Made by a program: the position numbers and the translations under genes
Shown: positions 41,442 to 53,119 of the stretch, in pieces
Position numbering within the stretch: the first letter of the stretch is position 1
Layout: each line of letters opens with the position of its first letter
Notes under the pieces: model-generated
The model's database searches: none
Told to the model about the DNA's origin: nothing
What the model saw: the letters and a program-made list of their open reading frames with translations, nothing else
Assembly (NCBI GenBank): GCA_029945375.1
Contig: CM057061.1
Coordinates: 310,001-374,000 of the forward strand
Source of the DNA: Agaricus subrufescens
Lineage: Eukaryota > Basidiomycota > Agaricomycetes > Agaricales > Agaricaceae
Reading direction: 5' to 3'
DNA: 64,000 nucleotides

Positions 41442-42846
41442 ATGTCGTCTCCTCTCTCTCCCATGCCCTCGCCACTGTCCGTCCGCGGGGAATGCCCCAT
41501 CTGCTTTGAGAGGAAGGAAATTGGCCTCTTTCGAGTGTTTCCTTGCGGCAGGTGTGATTCCATCATCTACTGGGACCCAAAGTGCTTAAATTCCTCTTGT
41601 TGGCAGGACATTGTTTTTGTGCGTCTTGTGTTCATAAGCTTCGGCCAGCGCCGAATGAGAGGAAGATAAAATGTCCGCTGTGTCGTAAGAAATACCTCAA
41701 GGATGTGGAAGTTAATCCACTTGGATTCGAACCTGTCGTTTATGACGAGAGCAAATCCCCGGTTGATCATGTTGTGGATGGGATCAACCTCATGGATAGG
41801 ACGTGTCCGACTGTTAGCGTCAAACGTGCTCATAATAAGTTGACCAAGGCGGCGGAGAATATTGATGATGATAATGCGGTGCGTTTGAGGTTTTTTCGAG
41901 CCCCGGTTGATTGTGTTGATTGCATGAAAGGCGAAACTGTTGAAAGCTATTGATGATTTTGCGAAACGGATTGTCCCGCTTTTTGAAGAATTAGAAATGG
42001 GAAGGATGAGGATACGAGAACTTGAAGATGAACAACGGGGATCGGTTAATAGCCTGATAACGAAATCACGTCAAGTGGAAGTTATGCAGAAGGAAATAGT
42101 TGATCTTCGTCGTTCGAATGATGTACTTCAGACACAGTTTTCTGAAGCATTGGAGTCTGCTGAACTTTTTCAAATGAAGACTGAAGAATCGCAACGGCAG
42201 TTGATGGAGGCGAGGCAGAGTCTTGTGATGAGAGAAGAAGAACGTAAACAAGCTATAGATTCGTTGAAGAGGTTTAAAATCTCGGTAAGTCAACTACCAT
42301 TGAGTATTGAATTTTCATGATCGACTTGTGGGCTGATAGTGCTCTCTGCTCATTAGGATGAAAAGAAGTCGGAGAAGATCAAAGGTCTGAAAAGGGAAGT
42401 GATCGAGTTGAGTCAAAAATTGCGACGGGGGGAGGGAATGAGAGAAGAAGAGCAGGATTCATTGATGGTAAGGTTGATTCTCTGAGCATAGAAGCGAAGG
42501 TATCTTAACCCGCGGCTAGGATATCGATCACGATCATAGCCGTACCGCCGGTGCACCTTCTGGAACTCATACTCAGCCGCCTGCCATTGCATCTCTCCCT
42601 AGAGTTGCGGGAGATGGAGGGTGGGAAGCGGCTCGAATATTTGAATTCGAAGGAATGCCGCGGCCTGGTTTCGGTTCCAAGAAGGGCGTAGAGAGCAAAC
42701 AGATGAACCGTCTAACTAAAAAGCGGCCGCACAGTGGCTCTAGGGACAGCGTGAGCTTTCCGTTGAATCTCGACGGGAAAGGACGGCCAAAGACTGCAGT
42801 GCAGACCGGACCCAAGTCGATCCTCCGAGTTCCCCAACGGTTTTGA
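41442..42846 (+). CDS. RING-finger/coiled-coil protein with a GC-AG intron
   Basis: Five exons: 41442-41547, 41607-41878, 41931-42284, 42357-42467, 42520-42846; 1,170 nt, 389 residues. The N-terminal C3HC4 RING is CPICFERKE...FPCGHCFCASCVHKL...KCPLCRKKY. To keep PCGHC intact the first intron must use a GC donor (G|GCAGGT at 41548). Residues of about 130-290 form a Glu/Arg/Leu/Gln-rich coiled coil (ELEMGRMRIRELEDEQRG; QKEIVDLRRSNDVLQTQFSEAL). The C-terminal part is basic and disordered (KKRPHSGSRDSVSFPLN). RING proteins of this build are usually E3 ubiquitin ligases; the substrate is unknown. It lies 180 bp after ADE6 on the same strand and converges on RPL11. Confidence 0.8.
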
Positions 42847-43036
42847 AACTATTAGATCACCACTTTTCGCCTCTTGAATTCATGACGATGTATTATTATC
42901 TCACAATATTTAATCAAACGGACCGCATGGCCTGAGAGACGAAATGAATTGCGCTCATGATGCATAATATGTACAGTCCCATAGGAATGCATGGGTGGAC
43001 GCAAGCGAAGGATGGCGAAGCGTCGATTTTAGATGT

Positions 43037-43715
43037 TTATTTCTGCAGAAATTTAGTGAATAACGTTCAAAAGACAACCTGGCAAAGACGTACAAGGATG
43101 ATACCATCGAAACGTTGCTTGAACCATGCCATGGTATCCTCCTTCTTAATCCGATGAGTGAAACCGACCCGGGTCTTCTTTGCTCTCCTCCGTGCCACAC
43201 GATCTCCTGGTCTGCCCATCACGACGTAAAAGTCCATGCCGAAGATACCAATGCTGGGATCATAACGGGCACCCAAATCGATGTGTTCTTGGATACCGAA
43301 ACCAAAGTTACCGGTATCTGAGAAGTTCTTGCGCCGCAGCTCGTACTCCTTCACCTTTAAACCACGCTCTAGAATCTCCTCAGCTTTGGGGCCACGGATG
43401 GTGACGTGAACGGCGATCTTTTCGTTACGACGGATACCGAATGTTCGGACGGTGTAGCGGGCTTTTGATGTGACGGGTGTTTGACCGGTGAGCTGCTCCA
43501 GCACCTTGGAAGCACGAGTGAGACGATCACCGGATTCACCGACGGAGATGTCTAGTGGAATGAGGATTGGTATTGCGAGCTCATGCAGGACGTACTGATG
43601 ACGAGTTTGTCGATGCGGGGGTCCTTCATCGGGTTGGAGGGCGGCTGTGATTTTGAGTCGGCCTGGGGGGATCAGCATCTGCGGGTCAGTTGGCAGAGAG
43701 AGTGCTGCTCACCAT
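43037..43715 (-). CDS. RPL11: 60S ribosomal protein uL5 (L11)
   Basis: Four exons: complement(43037..43042, 43094..43551, 43596..43662, 43713..43715), 534 nt, 177 residues, the normal size. The first exon is only the ATG and the last is AAA-TAA. Conserved stretches: [96 protein letters not shown]. It binds 5S rRNA with uL18 in the central protuberance. The start exon choice rests on the exact rejoining of M-A-D-S-K and the [11 protein letters not shown] block. Internal stops in the alternative upstream frame rule out a longer exon 2. Confidence 0.93.
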
Positions 43716-44705
43716 GTCGTCGGCGGTGGTGGTCTGTCGCTGCTCTTGCCTGGGCTGGACGCGCCGCCGGGTGGCTGAAACCTTGTTTGTTGTGCTGGCC
43801 AGCCCATCACGGGCATCACCGCGGTCACCCACGTGACGACTTAGCTAAGGATGCCTTGTGTGGCCCGCTGTCAGCGACGCGATTAGCGAGGGATCAGTGC
43901 GAATAAGCAGATGATTCATTCACCACGCCGGAGGCCACCCTGCTTAATGAGCCCCCTGTCTGCCGATGTAATCGCTGCGTGTGTGCGTTCCAACGCCCCC
44001 CCGCCCGCGGTGAGCTGCTCGGATTCCCAAAATACACCGAATGTTCTTACGCACGCACCGTCTCGCTTCGGTCGCCAACTTCCTCCGTCCCCAGATTGCA
44101 GATGGGAGATCCCATCAATCCATATAACGTGTTGGATATCCTGAACAGCTCGGGATGGCCGAGCTTCACAGACACTGCAGGAAACGCGCAGGGATCGGTC
44201 AGCCACGCGTTGTGTTTTTTTCCGCACGTCGGAGTAAGCCACCAATCTGACAAAGATCGCGATCCCTGCCTTACGTTCCGGCCCCACTCGCGACTCCTTT
44301 GAACGGATAGCCCACGGCTGGTCCAGCACCTTGAACACCTGTTCCTGATCTGGAAACATCTCAACGCGGTCTTTATCATTCTCCGCATTTGACCCTACAA
44401 ATATCAATGGGGAAGGACTCATATGACAATATGTCACTCTACGCTTGATGGACCAATGGACTGCATGTGCTCGACGGTCGTCCAGGAGAATTCCGGCATG
44501 GTTTAGCCTATGCTGAGTGACCCTGATTTGATGGCTGCTTACTTGGTGCTAGACTGTGCACAGTCAATTTGCACGGTGCACATCACGCCTCTGACAAATC
44601 CGAACGAGGCTCACCCATCACGCCCGACATATAAAGAATCTCCATTTCACATGCTGTTCACTCTCAAGTCTACTGCTTCCTGCTGCTCAACTCTCTCCGT
44701 CGACC
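43716..44705. other. Intergenic, no recognisable gene; TATA at 44630
   Basis: A 173-codon minus-strand frame (43916-44437) has no family resemblance, and other frames overlap it. TATAAAG at 44630-44636 stands 70 bp before the ATG of the next RING gene and is its likely promoter. The region next to 43715 should hold the RPL11 promoter. Confidence 0.5.
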
Positions 44706-45640
44706 ATGTCGTGTTGCATTTGCTTAGATGATTTCCAGTGCCCGGTCTCTCTGCCCTGTGGTACGCAATCACTTACCTGTCTCTCCTATTCCATCCTTAA
44801 TTAGCCTACAGGCCATATCTTCTGTCGCGATTGCCTCAAAAGGGTTGTCCAAGCAGTTCAACCTTACTCTACCTTACATGCTTGTCCAACATGTCGGGCA
44901 CACTACTACATTCGTATGTCTGCTCTACATTGCGACCAAGCACTGTTCTCAACAACCCCCTCAGCATGCCCTAATTTATCAACTGTCCCCCATCATCTTC
45001 GACCCTACATCGTACCCAGCATAAGGAGGGTATACCTCGACCTTCCTTCAAAACCCGAACAGTCCTCGTCATCGGGCCCATCAGACGACCTATCGACGGA
45101 AGTTGCCCGACTGCGGGCCGAGAATGACGCGCTCCGGCACAACTGTTCTATGTGGAGAAAAAGAGCTGAAGTTCACTCAGCCGCTACCCTTGGTCTTCTG
45201 GAGATGTCGAGAACAGCCAAAGATCAGATCTTTCAACTTGCTCAGGAACGAGACAAAGTTCGCAATGAGCACCGCAAATTAGAACATGATTATCGCCAAC
45301 AACAGTAAGCATTTTTGTCGCGTGACATACTTTTCGGGGGGACTAATAAATTGCAAATAGGGTTATCCTTCGATCTATAATGGCAACTCAACCTCCGCAG
45401 ATAGTCAATTCAAAGTCCCATATCTGTTCCCACTCGTCGTCCGGTAGCGATGCGCAGCCCGCTACAACTTCAGTCCCCAGCTCTGATCCGCAACCATCTC
45501 CGCCATCTCCACTTGACTCTGAACGATCCCGTAAACGGCGGCGGACGGATACGGAAAACATCGACACCTCCACTCCTGACTTTCTTCATTCTGCAGCAAA
45601 ATTCGCGCGGGCAACGAGCTCAATGATGGAGACATTATAG
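44706..45640 (+). CDS. Small RING-finger protein with coiled coil
   Basis: Four exons: 44706-44760, 44812-44913, 44965-45304, 45361-45640; 777 nt, 258 residues. The RING starts at residue 3: CCICLDDFQCPVSLPCGHIFCRDCLKRV...HACPTCRAHY, with all eight metal ligands. A Leu-rich coiled coil follows (TEVARLRAENDALRHNCSMW; QLAQERDKVRNEHRKLEHDY), then a Ser/Pro-rich tail with a basic cluster (RSRKRRRTDTEN) that looks like a nuclear localisation signal. It is likely an E3 ubiquitin ligase; the substrate is unknown. A RING plus coiled coil is also found in the gene at 41442, but sequence outside the RING differs, so they are not clear paralogs. Confidence 0.82.
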
Positions 45641-45937
45641 ACGCGTTCTCCCGCTTCATTTCTTTTCATTTGGGAACATTACGACATTCTTCTCTATTAT
45701 TTGGCTCGGACCCAGACGACAGCATCCACATCTTTACGTTGGCCTACAACTTCACATTACCATAACTTATGTACTATAGTCGCATATCGCAATTGAGTAG
45801 ACATGACAATTTCGGATGATGTTGGGACTGATCGCCGGGTGATCTTGATGGGCCTCGAGGCATCCACTTGGCCTTTGTAATACCTACTCAGTGTCTCTGG
45901 GCATTAACGTCCGATACTATACTCCCGATTACACGCA

Positions 45938-46988
45938 ATGTCGACTACGTCCTCCAGAGCGCCCCGGCTCACAGTTATGGCCCCGGAACCATTTGATCAC
46001 CCCGATGCCGACGTTATCCTCCGCTCCTCGGACAAGGATCCTGTCGACTTCCGAGTCTTCAGACTATTGTTGTCGCTAGCATCGCCCTTCTTCGCCGTAA
46101 TCTTCACCCTTCCTCAATCAAATTCTCCCATCCGAGTTGAAGAGTTTGAGGACGGGGTACCTGTCATTCAAATGTCAGAGGACCAGCGGACCCTTCACCT
46201 TTTGTTACAGTTTTGTTATCCCATCGCGCTGGTTGATATGCCCCGACTATCATCATTACAAGAATTACAAACTATCGCGCAGGCAGCGCTGAAGTTTGAG
46301 ATAGGCGGGGCGCAACGTTTTGTGAGGAAGACGATGCTTGAACCACGGTTCATAGAGTCCCAGCCTTTGAGAGTATTCGCCATTGCATGTCGATTTGGAT
46401 GGGCTGCCGAAGCCAAAAAGGCGGCACGATATACCCTTCGACAGCCGCTCTCAAGCTCGGATTATTTTGAAGAGCTTACTCAAATCACCGCTGCATCATA
46501 TCACCGCTTGCAGCAATATCATCGGATCTGTGGTGAAGTGGCTGCGTCTCGTGTCAAAATGCAACCTGCGTTGGCAGAGTTTGATGATGAATGGACCTGG
46601 GTCCAGTGTCAGAGATGTCCTGGAACCAATGCGCGCGCGAGTAGGGAGGCAGGATACCCTGACTCACGAAGGTGGTTTGCTGAGTGGATTGGGAACGTTG
46701 CGGCAGAGATTCAACAGCGGCCCTGGGGTGTAGTTGTGAAGAAATTCGACTTCAGGGAATGGGCCGTCTCAAGAGCGCGGCGTTGTCCAATATGTGGGCC
46801 TCGCGCAGCTGGAGATTTGGAGACTTTTTCGGAGATGCTGGCTGTTGAGATCGAAAGAGAGTTGGCTTCGGTGCGTGTTTTACGCACATTTTGCTCAGAG
46901 ACACGCAGCTCAATATATTATGATTTTTTTTTTTCAGATCGAAATTGATGTCAACTTTAGTCAGGAATCTGGCTGTGGCTGGGATTGA
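45938..46988 (+). CDS. BTB/POZ domain protein
   Basis: Two exons, 45938-46870 and 46938-46988, 327 residues. The N-terminal BTB fold has DADVILRSSDKDPVDFRVFRLLLSLASPFFAVIF, the pattern of agaricomycete BTB proteins, then MSEDQRTLHLLLQFCYP and a helical region (LQTIAQAALKFEIGGAQRFV; FAIACRFGWAAEAKKAARYTL). The second half has a Cys-rich part (WTWVQCQRC; RRCPICGPR) that may bind metal. The family is greatly expanded in mushrooms; members are thought to be CUL3-type adaptors or transcription-related, but this one's role is unknown. The last intron (67 nt, T-rich before the acceptor) leaves the short tail IEIDVNFSQESGCGWD. Confidence 0.82.
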
Positions 46989-49877
46989 GCAGTCAAGTCC
47001 AAACTGGCGGAGACTATCCTCCTGCGCACTTGAAAAGGGCTTGAGGCGCCTCTTCTTCAAACTGTACTAGTATTGTCCCATCTAGTCGACATCCATCTCC
47101 TCAGCATACTATCATCCGGCCTACGCCGCCGTTTTCAGGCTTTGGTTAACGAGACCGTTCTCAATCCCTTGGTCCGTTACGCTTTAGAGCCTGAGACATA
47201 CACACAGTAACCAGCGTAAACAATAGGATACTGAGTTTTTCATTAATTCTGTTCCCCCACTCTCAGAGCCGACCCCAAACTCTGCTCATTGCCACGGACC
47301 AACGTGACAATATCCTCAGGACATGTCAATCTACAAACGTTGAATCTCGGAATGTTCTGTTCTATACCTCGTGCCAATCGGAACTATTCGTCAAACTTCT
47401 GCTGGTCAGCGGACTGGTCAGCGGATCTTTGGGAGTGTCACACGAACTTACGACATTTGACATTAGAACTGTCATTAACAAGTGGCGAATGTTATTGGGG
47501 TGTGAAATTCTGGTTTCCGGATATTTTTAACGCAACTTCTCGAATCCCCCAGACTTCTAATGCTATATCATTGATGCTCATTACTCCAAAGCCTTCTCCT
47601 TTTCTGTTCATTGGGTGGACTTTCGAAGCTTAATTCGAATAAGGCAGCTTACCAACAGTGCGGCAGTGAGTCTTGTGATCTAGTATCGTGAGTAAAGAGT
47701 GTTCATCGACTAGTTGTATTAGTTATTCAATGTGTTTTTTAGGCGAGTATATTTGTTCTCGTGGTATACATAGGGACCCCATGCGTGATTAACGATCGCG
47801 TGAGCAGTTCCTTAGCTTAGGCTTTACTCGGCGTCCTCAATCTGACGGATAGCGTATTTTCCGCCGTGACCCTAGGGCTGCTGTTTAATTTCATAGTCTT
47901 TTGGGGGGTCCCTGGTCCTCGTTGCGGAGATATCCGAGGTCTAGTATGTTGGATACTTACTTCCCTTCCATCGCTTGAGTGGTGCTGATTCTCCTTAGTG
48001 AATTTTATTGAATTGGGGCAAAGCCACATGAAATTCCATCCAATGGAGGACGGTGCATACCCTCAGATGATCTGATAACGCATGAAGTCTGTGTGGCATA
48101 ATATAACAAGACCCTGTTCCATATCCTTTCTTTCGGGTGCTCGATTAGGGGATAAGAGAGAGAGAAGACGTTTGGATGTATTGATGTTCCAACTTCGAAG
48201 GTACCCTATGCCGTGTTCACTGTTCTGCTCAGGATCAAATCATCATAATGATGTTCATTGTTTATAGAATACCGGCAAGTCACGGGCCAACCATTAACTT
48301 CTACTATAGCTTTCTAATTTGCGATCGCAATCGACGGAATATGGCTCACTGGTCCCTATCTAATGATCAGCATCAGTATTTTAGCGGCCAAGAGAATTAC
48401 GGGATATAGATCATGTCATCGTAACATCACAAACTCAATCGTAAGCCGGTTGAGACGCCGCTACCTCGTCCAAAGCTCTCTATATTTGAAACGACCCGGT
48501 GTTGAACGTTGATCCTTCATAGCTTACTGATAGATCACGTTCCGAGTGGTAACTTGATGACTTAACAATAACCTCCCCGGTCTCACGGATGAGCATCGTC
48601 ATATTCTTTTCACTGATGTGTAAGAAAGTCTCTAAATTCTTGCTTACTAGGTTGACCGGGATGCACATAATCCAAACCCGTTGTTAGAATGGACGTGACT
48701 GCAAACTTGATGGCTGTTCCGCGTTTCGTTTCGCCCCCCTCGTCAGGGTCGCGGGTGCACAGAGAATTCAAACTTGATTAAAAACGCTGTGTTACTTCCG
48801 GGAACAGCCTGCTTTTTGGTATACGGTTTTCGAGCCGGGTCGTTGTGCGAATCTATGTGACTAGTAGCGAGCTAAAATTCGATCAGGCCACAACAAAATT
48901 GAATGATGGCCTTCGGTATGAAATTTCGTTGCCTGTTCGTCTCGGGTCCGGCAACCCCAGAAAGAGATCGTTCCGAACCGGCGGGCTGTTAATTTCGTCT
49001 TACCGACAAATCGAAGTTCTGCAACTCCCGATAATCACCCGAGCTTAGACTTGACGGCGCACCGTGCGTTGAGACCGGTAACTCATGGATCAAGGCTTGG
49101 GCTTGTGCACAATACTGCCGCTGGTCTGGGTGTCCGGGAACGCTCTTTTTCACATTTTGATATCGATAACGTTCAATACATTACCCTGAACGGTATTCTT
49201 GGACTCGTCGAAACCTGAAATTCAGGATAAATGGAGCTATTCACAATACACTGTCTGGCTTATCTCATTGGCTCCCCTTACTTTCCACAAGATGTACTGC
49301 ACCCTGAATATTCCACATCTCACCGCCAATAAGACCCAATGCCCAAAAAACTTTGTCATGGACGGGCAACTAGGTCCCGAACAGTGTTAACTTCGTTGGT
49401 ATTCAGTGAAGAACTTGGTGCGAACCACGCGCGAACTCAACGACTGGAATTTCTCTCACGTATTCACTAAATTCGAATTATCAGCTTCCTTTGGGAGTTA
49501 CACTGACAGTTTCGCTCCAATGTGCTCCAAATCGTTTGATGCGAGCTTGTTGCCCTTCGGGAATCTAGGCAAGTCGGCCGACCATCTTGCCTTTGTAGCC
49601 GCCCTCCTTCGCCTCCAAAGAAGGGGAATGAGATGATTGCCAATACATTATCGATGCAACAGTCCCAGTGAAGGAGAGAAACTCATTCTTATCTGATGGC
49701 GTCTTAAATACAGTCAACGTTCCTTGTCCTATATATAGGAAAGGAAAAGGAGCTTAACCTAATTTAATCCAGTTTTCCTTCCTGATCTTCTTTTTTTTCG
49801 TCTTTCCTTTTGTCCTCCTCCTCTTATTACTCACTAGCATCTTCTAGAACCGACTCACTTTAGCGTCGAACTACACC
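46989..49877. other. No recognisable gene; possible decayed fragment at 47070-47635
   Basis: Near 47090-47210 the plus strand reads LLSSGLRRRFQALVNETVLNP, then LVRYALEPETYT, which looks like protein sequence. A 114-codon frame follows at 47289-47633, but the pieces do not join into a gene I can name; it may be a decayed F-box or BTB relative. From 47650 to 49700 I see only short frames. TATATATA at 49730-49737, 140 bp before the carboxypeptidase ATG, is its likely promoter. Confidence 0.4.
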
Positions 49878-52057
49878 ATGCGGATCAGCTATGTGCTGGC
49901 AATGGCGACAATTGTGTTGGGCGCAGAAGGAAATATGTCCGGGATGTTGTCGCATCAAGACGTACAACCCGAACGCACCCCTGGTCGATTACGAAGTGTA
50001 GTGGAGGATTCCGGAATATGTGGTGAGTAGTTCCTGTGTACATACGTCTTCCTTTCCACTACTAAATCATGATCTGTGGTTTTCAGAAACGATGAGTGGG
50101 GTGTATCAGGCTTCTGGTTACGGTGATATAGGTCATGATGGAAGTCTCTGGTACTTACTATGTGGTTAGCTCAAGATGTTTCTATTCTTATAATGTCGCT
50201 CGTCAGGTTCTGGTTCTTTGCCGCTCGCAACAACCCTGATACAGCTCCTCTTGTGCTCTGGTTCAATGGCGGAGTAAGTGACTAGCTCGTTCAAATCGTG
50301 CACAATGATTGACATTCTATGCAGCCAGGAGAATCCAGTATGGCTGGTCTCATGCAAGAACATGGGCCTTGCCTCATAAACAACGACTCCCACACGGTAT
50401 CACTAAACCAATATTCTTGGAACGAGAGAGTCAACATGCTTTACGTTGACCAGCCAGTTGGTGTCGGCTTTTCAACAGGAAATCGGACGATCGGTACTAC
50501 AGCTGCCGCTGCCGAAGATGTTTGGAACTTCACGCAGATATGGCTTACCGATTCAAGATTTTCACGTTACCAGAGTAGAGACTTAGGTATTTGGACAGAG
50601 TCGTGAGTAACACGGTAACTACAGATTGAATAACTACTGATGCTCGAGTATGTGTAGTTATGGTGGTCATTATGGCCCAGCATTCGCTTCGTAAGTTCCT
50701 GGATCTTTTGTATCTATGGGCCTCATATTCTAATAGTTATTTCTTGTCTCAAAATGAGGCTATTGCTTCTGGGAAAGTGAAAGGAATTTCTATCAATCTC
50801 AAGACGATGGGAGTTGGTAACGGCTTAGTGGTCTGTATTATTCCATGAACTCGCGTGATGCTGAACCGAACTAGGGACCAGGCTCCTTTAGTTCAATACC
50901 AGGGAATACTGGACTATGCTTCCAATAATACTTACCGCACTTTCAACGCTAGTGATCTCTCTACCGCCAAGGCGGCTTGGGAGAAACCTGACGGATGCAG
51001 AGACCAGGTATGTCACTTATAAGTTCATCGACCTTCTGGTATTGAGCCATACTTTTAGATTGCGGCGTGCTATAATAATGGAACAGATGCAAAATGCTCG
51101 AAAGCTCAAGAAGTTTGTAACTTAGATGTCGTGGGGCCCCTTGCTCAAAACATTAACGTGAATAATATCTCATTTGAGGTGCTGCTGCTAGCTCATAGTG
51201 ATCATGCCTATCATTCAGCCTTACTATATCCCTAACCCCGCAACGGACCCATACCCTTATGATCCAGAGGCGTATCTAAACTCCATCAGGTCCTCTATTG
51301 GAGCCGAGACTGAATGGTCCATGTTGAGCGACAGTGTCGGCACGAACTTTGCAGCGACAGGTACGTTCGCGTCTGCGGGTATCCTCGTGAATAGGTGATC
51401 AATGCCCCTAGGTGACTGGATGAGGGATTTTAGTCGCGATGTTGAGCACGTCGTTAATGCCGGAGTCAGGACGCTATTTTACGATGGAGATGCTGTAAGT
51501 CACTCTCTTGGCTCCTCTGTTGCCTTATGTGGCTCAAGGATTATATCTAGGATTTATCTATCGCTTACCCGGGCATGCAACTTATGGTGCGTATTCTTTC
51601 AGTACAGAAACCCGAAGACAAACTCACCCGTTGTAGATTGACGCACTTAATATCACCTTTTCAGAAGAATACCATCAACAGAACTTCCAAAATTTTGTTG
51701 TTTCTGGGCAAACCGCAGGCCTTTACAAAAGCGCGGGCACATTTTCATATCTTCGTGTCTTCGGTGCTGGCCACAGAGTACCAGCATACGGGGTAGGTAC
51801 TCTCTATCTTCTGGCCGGTGATTCACGATTTTCTTATTCTTCTCTCTTAGGATGGGAGTCTAGAACCAGGTCAAGCAGCGTTCCAGATGTTCAATCAAAT
51901 CATGGCGAATCAATCTCTTGGTAGCAATAATTCTGGGCCTGGTTTACCCGACAAAGATCACGATAGCTCGGTCTCATTGATGTGCCTGAGGAGCACGAAT
52001 ATCTCCCTGTTGGCCTTGCTCGTAAGCTGGATTTCCTTGCAGATATGTATATTCTAG
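49878..52057 (+). CDS. Secreted serine carboxypeptidase (S10), possible frame break
   Basis: A thirteen-exon gene: 49878-50022, 50087-50150, 50207-50273, 50325-50602, 50658-50690, 50737-50827, 50876-51007, 51059-51178, 51219-51360, 51412-51494, 51551-51586, 51637-51792, 51851-52057. It has a signal peptide ([18 protein letters not shown]), the oxyanion motif FNGGPGESSM, nucleophile Ser in [11 protein letters not shown], Asp in [14 protein letters not shown], and His in [11 protein letters not shown]. The C-terminus is hydrophobic ([19 protein letters not shown]) like a GPI-anchor signal. Role: exopeptidase, vacuolar or at the cell surface. At the sixth intron (50828-50874) the only AG acceptor leaves the next exon off by one base, which could be a frameshift, a sequencing error or an unusual splice. 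Confidence 0.82.
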
Positions 52058-52770
52058 GTATCCCCTCGGACTTATGTTCTATTGTAAATTATTCTTATCT
52101 TGCTCCTCCGTAACTGTAGTGATTTGTGAGACCAGATCATGAATTTCGTTGTCAAGCTATGTTGTATGGTTCTTCTTTTATTGATTTTTTAAGGTCACAG
52201 ATCTTTGTCGACATCCACTGTCAATCAGACAAACATTTAACCGACTCTCGACTCTATCTCAGTAGTTTGACTGATGGATGGGCCTGACAGATTTTCCTAA
52301 TTCTTGCTCGCTTAAAGGTTCTTCTAACGAATCTGACACATTCTGACCCGACTCGACTGACAAAAATCATGATGACTCGTCCTCTTTGACGTGCCTGGGA
52401 GACCCAGACATTTTTGTGTTGACCTTATAAATTGGATTTCCTTACGAATATGTATCGGGTATTCTCCGAGTCCCAGGACATAGGTTCTAATATAAATTAT
52501 TCTTATTTATTCCCCCACGACCCTGGCTATTTCCAAGACTGGGTCATTAGTTTTCTTACCATCTTGTGCTTATTTTACCTGATTTATTTGATGTTTAAGA
52601 CCGCAGGTCTTTACCGAAATCCAATACCAATCCAAAAAAATTTAACCGATCCTCGACCCCATCTCAGTTGTTCACATGATGGATGGACTTTGACAGATTT
52701 TCCTACTTCTTGCTCGCTTACAAGTTCTTCTCAAAAGTCTGATACTTCTTGACTCAACTATGACGACACA
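51950..52770 (+). repeat. Degenerate tandem duplication of the carboxypeptidase 3' end
   Basis: About 400 bp covering the last codons and 3' flank (from GACAAAGATCACGATAGCTC near 51953) recurs, diverged, from about 52363, with shared blocks TTGGATTTCCTT, ATTATTCTTAT, TCGACTC/TCGACCC and CAGATTTTCCTA. The second copy has no intact frame with the first. It marks an old local duplication. Confidence 0.6.
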
Positions 52771-53119
52771 CCCTTGGTACCCACCTCAAGCACCGCCCCG
52801 CGGGACAAATTCGGCTAAAATCTCCTTCTCTTCTCATTGGTGGCGTAGATAATTTAGCTCTTCCAAACCCGCCGGCGTTTGGAATGATACTAAACCCCCG
52901 CACCGATATGCGATGAAGTTGACAAAGAAGAAGGGGCCGGATACCCGGAGAGTTAGAACGATCTTCCGGTGGTTCCTTGCTAGGTGTTCCGGTTGAAATT
53001 CCCCGATGATACGACGCTCTCGGCCGAGCAGGTTGTACTAATGCCGAGACGAGTAGCCGATCGGGCCGGCATCCGTAAAAAGGTTTACTGTTCAATTAAG
53101 ACCGTTACGTACTATCATC
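52771..53119. other. Intergenic, no gene seen
   Basis: A 113-codon minus-strand frame here has no recognisable features. The 3' part is presumably the promoter of the methyltransferase gene that starts at 53120. Confidence 0.5.

Noticed and set aside
43916..44437. 173-codon minus-strand ORF as a gene
   Set aside because: No recognisable motif, overlapped by plus-strand frames of equal quality; likely chance in GC-rich DNA.
41442..45640. The two RING genes as tandem paralogs
   Set aside because: Similarity is limited to RING ligands; intron positions and the rest of the proteins differ.
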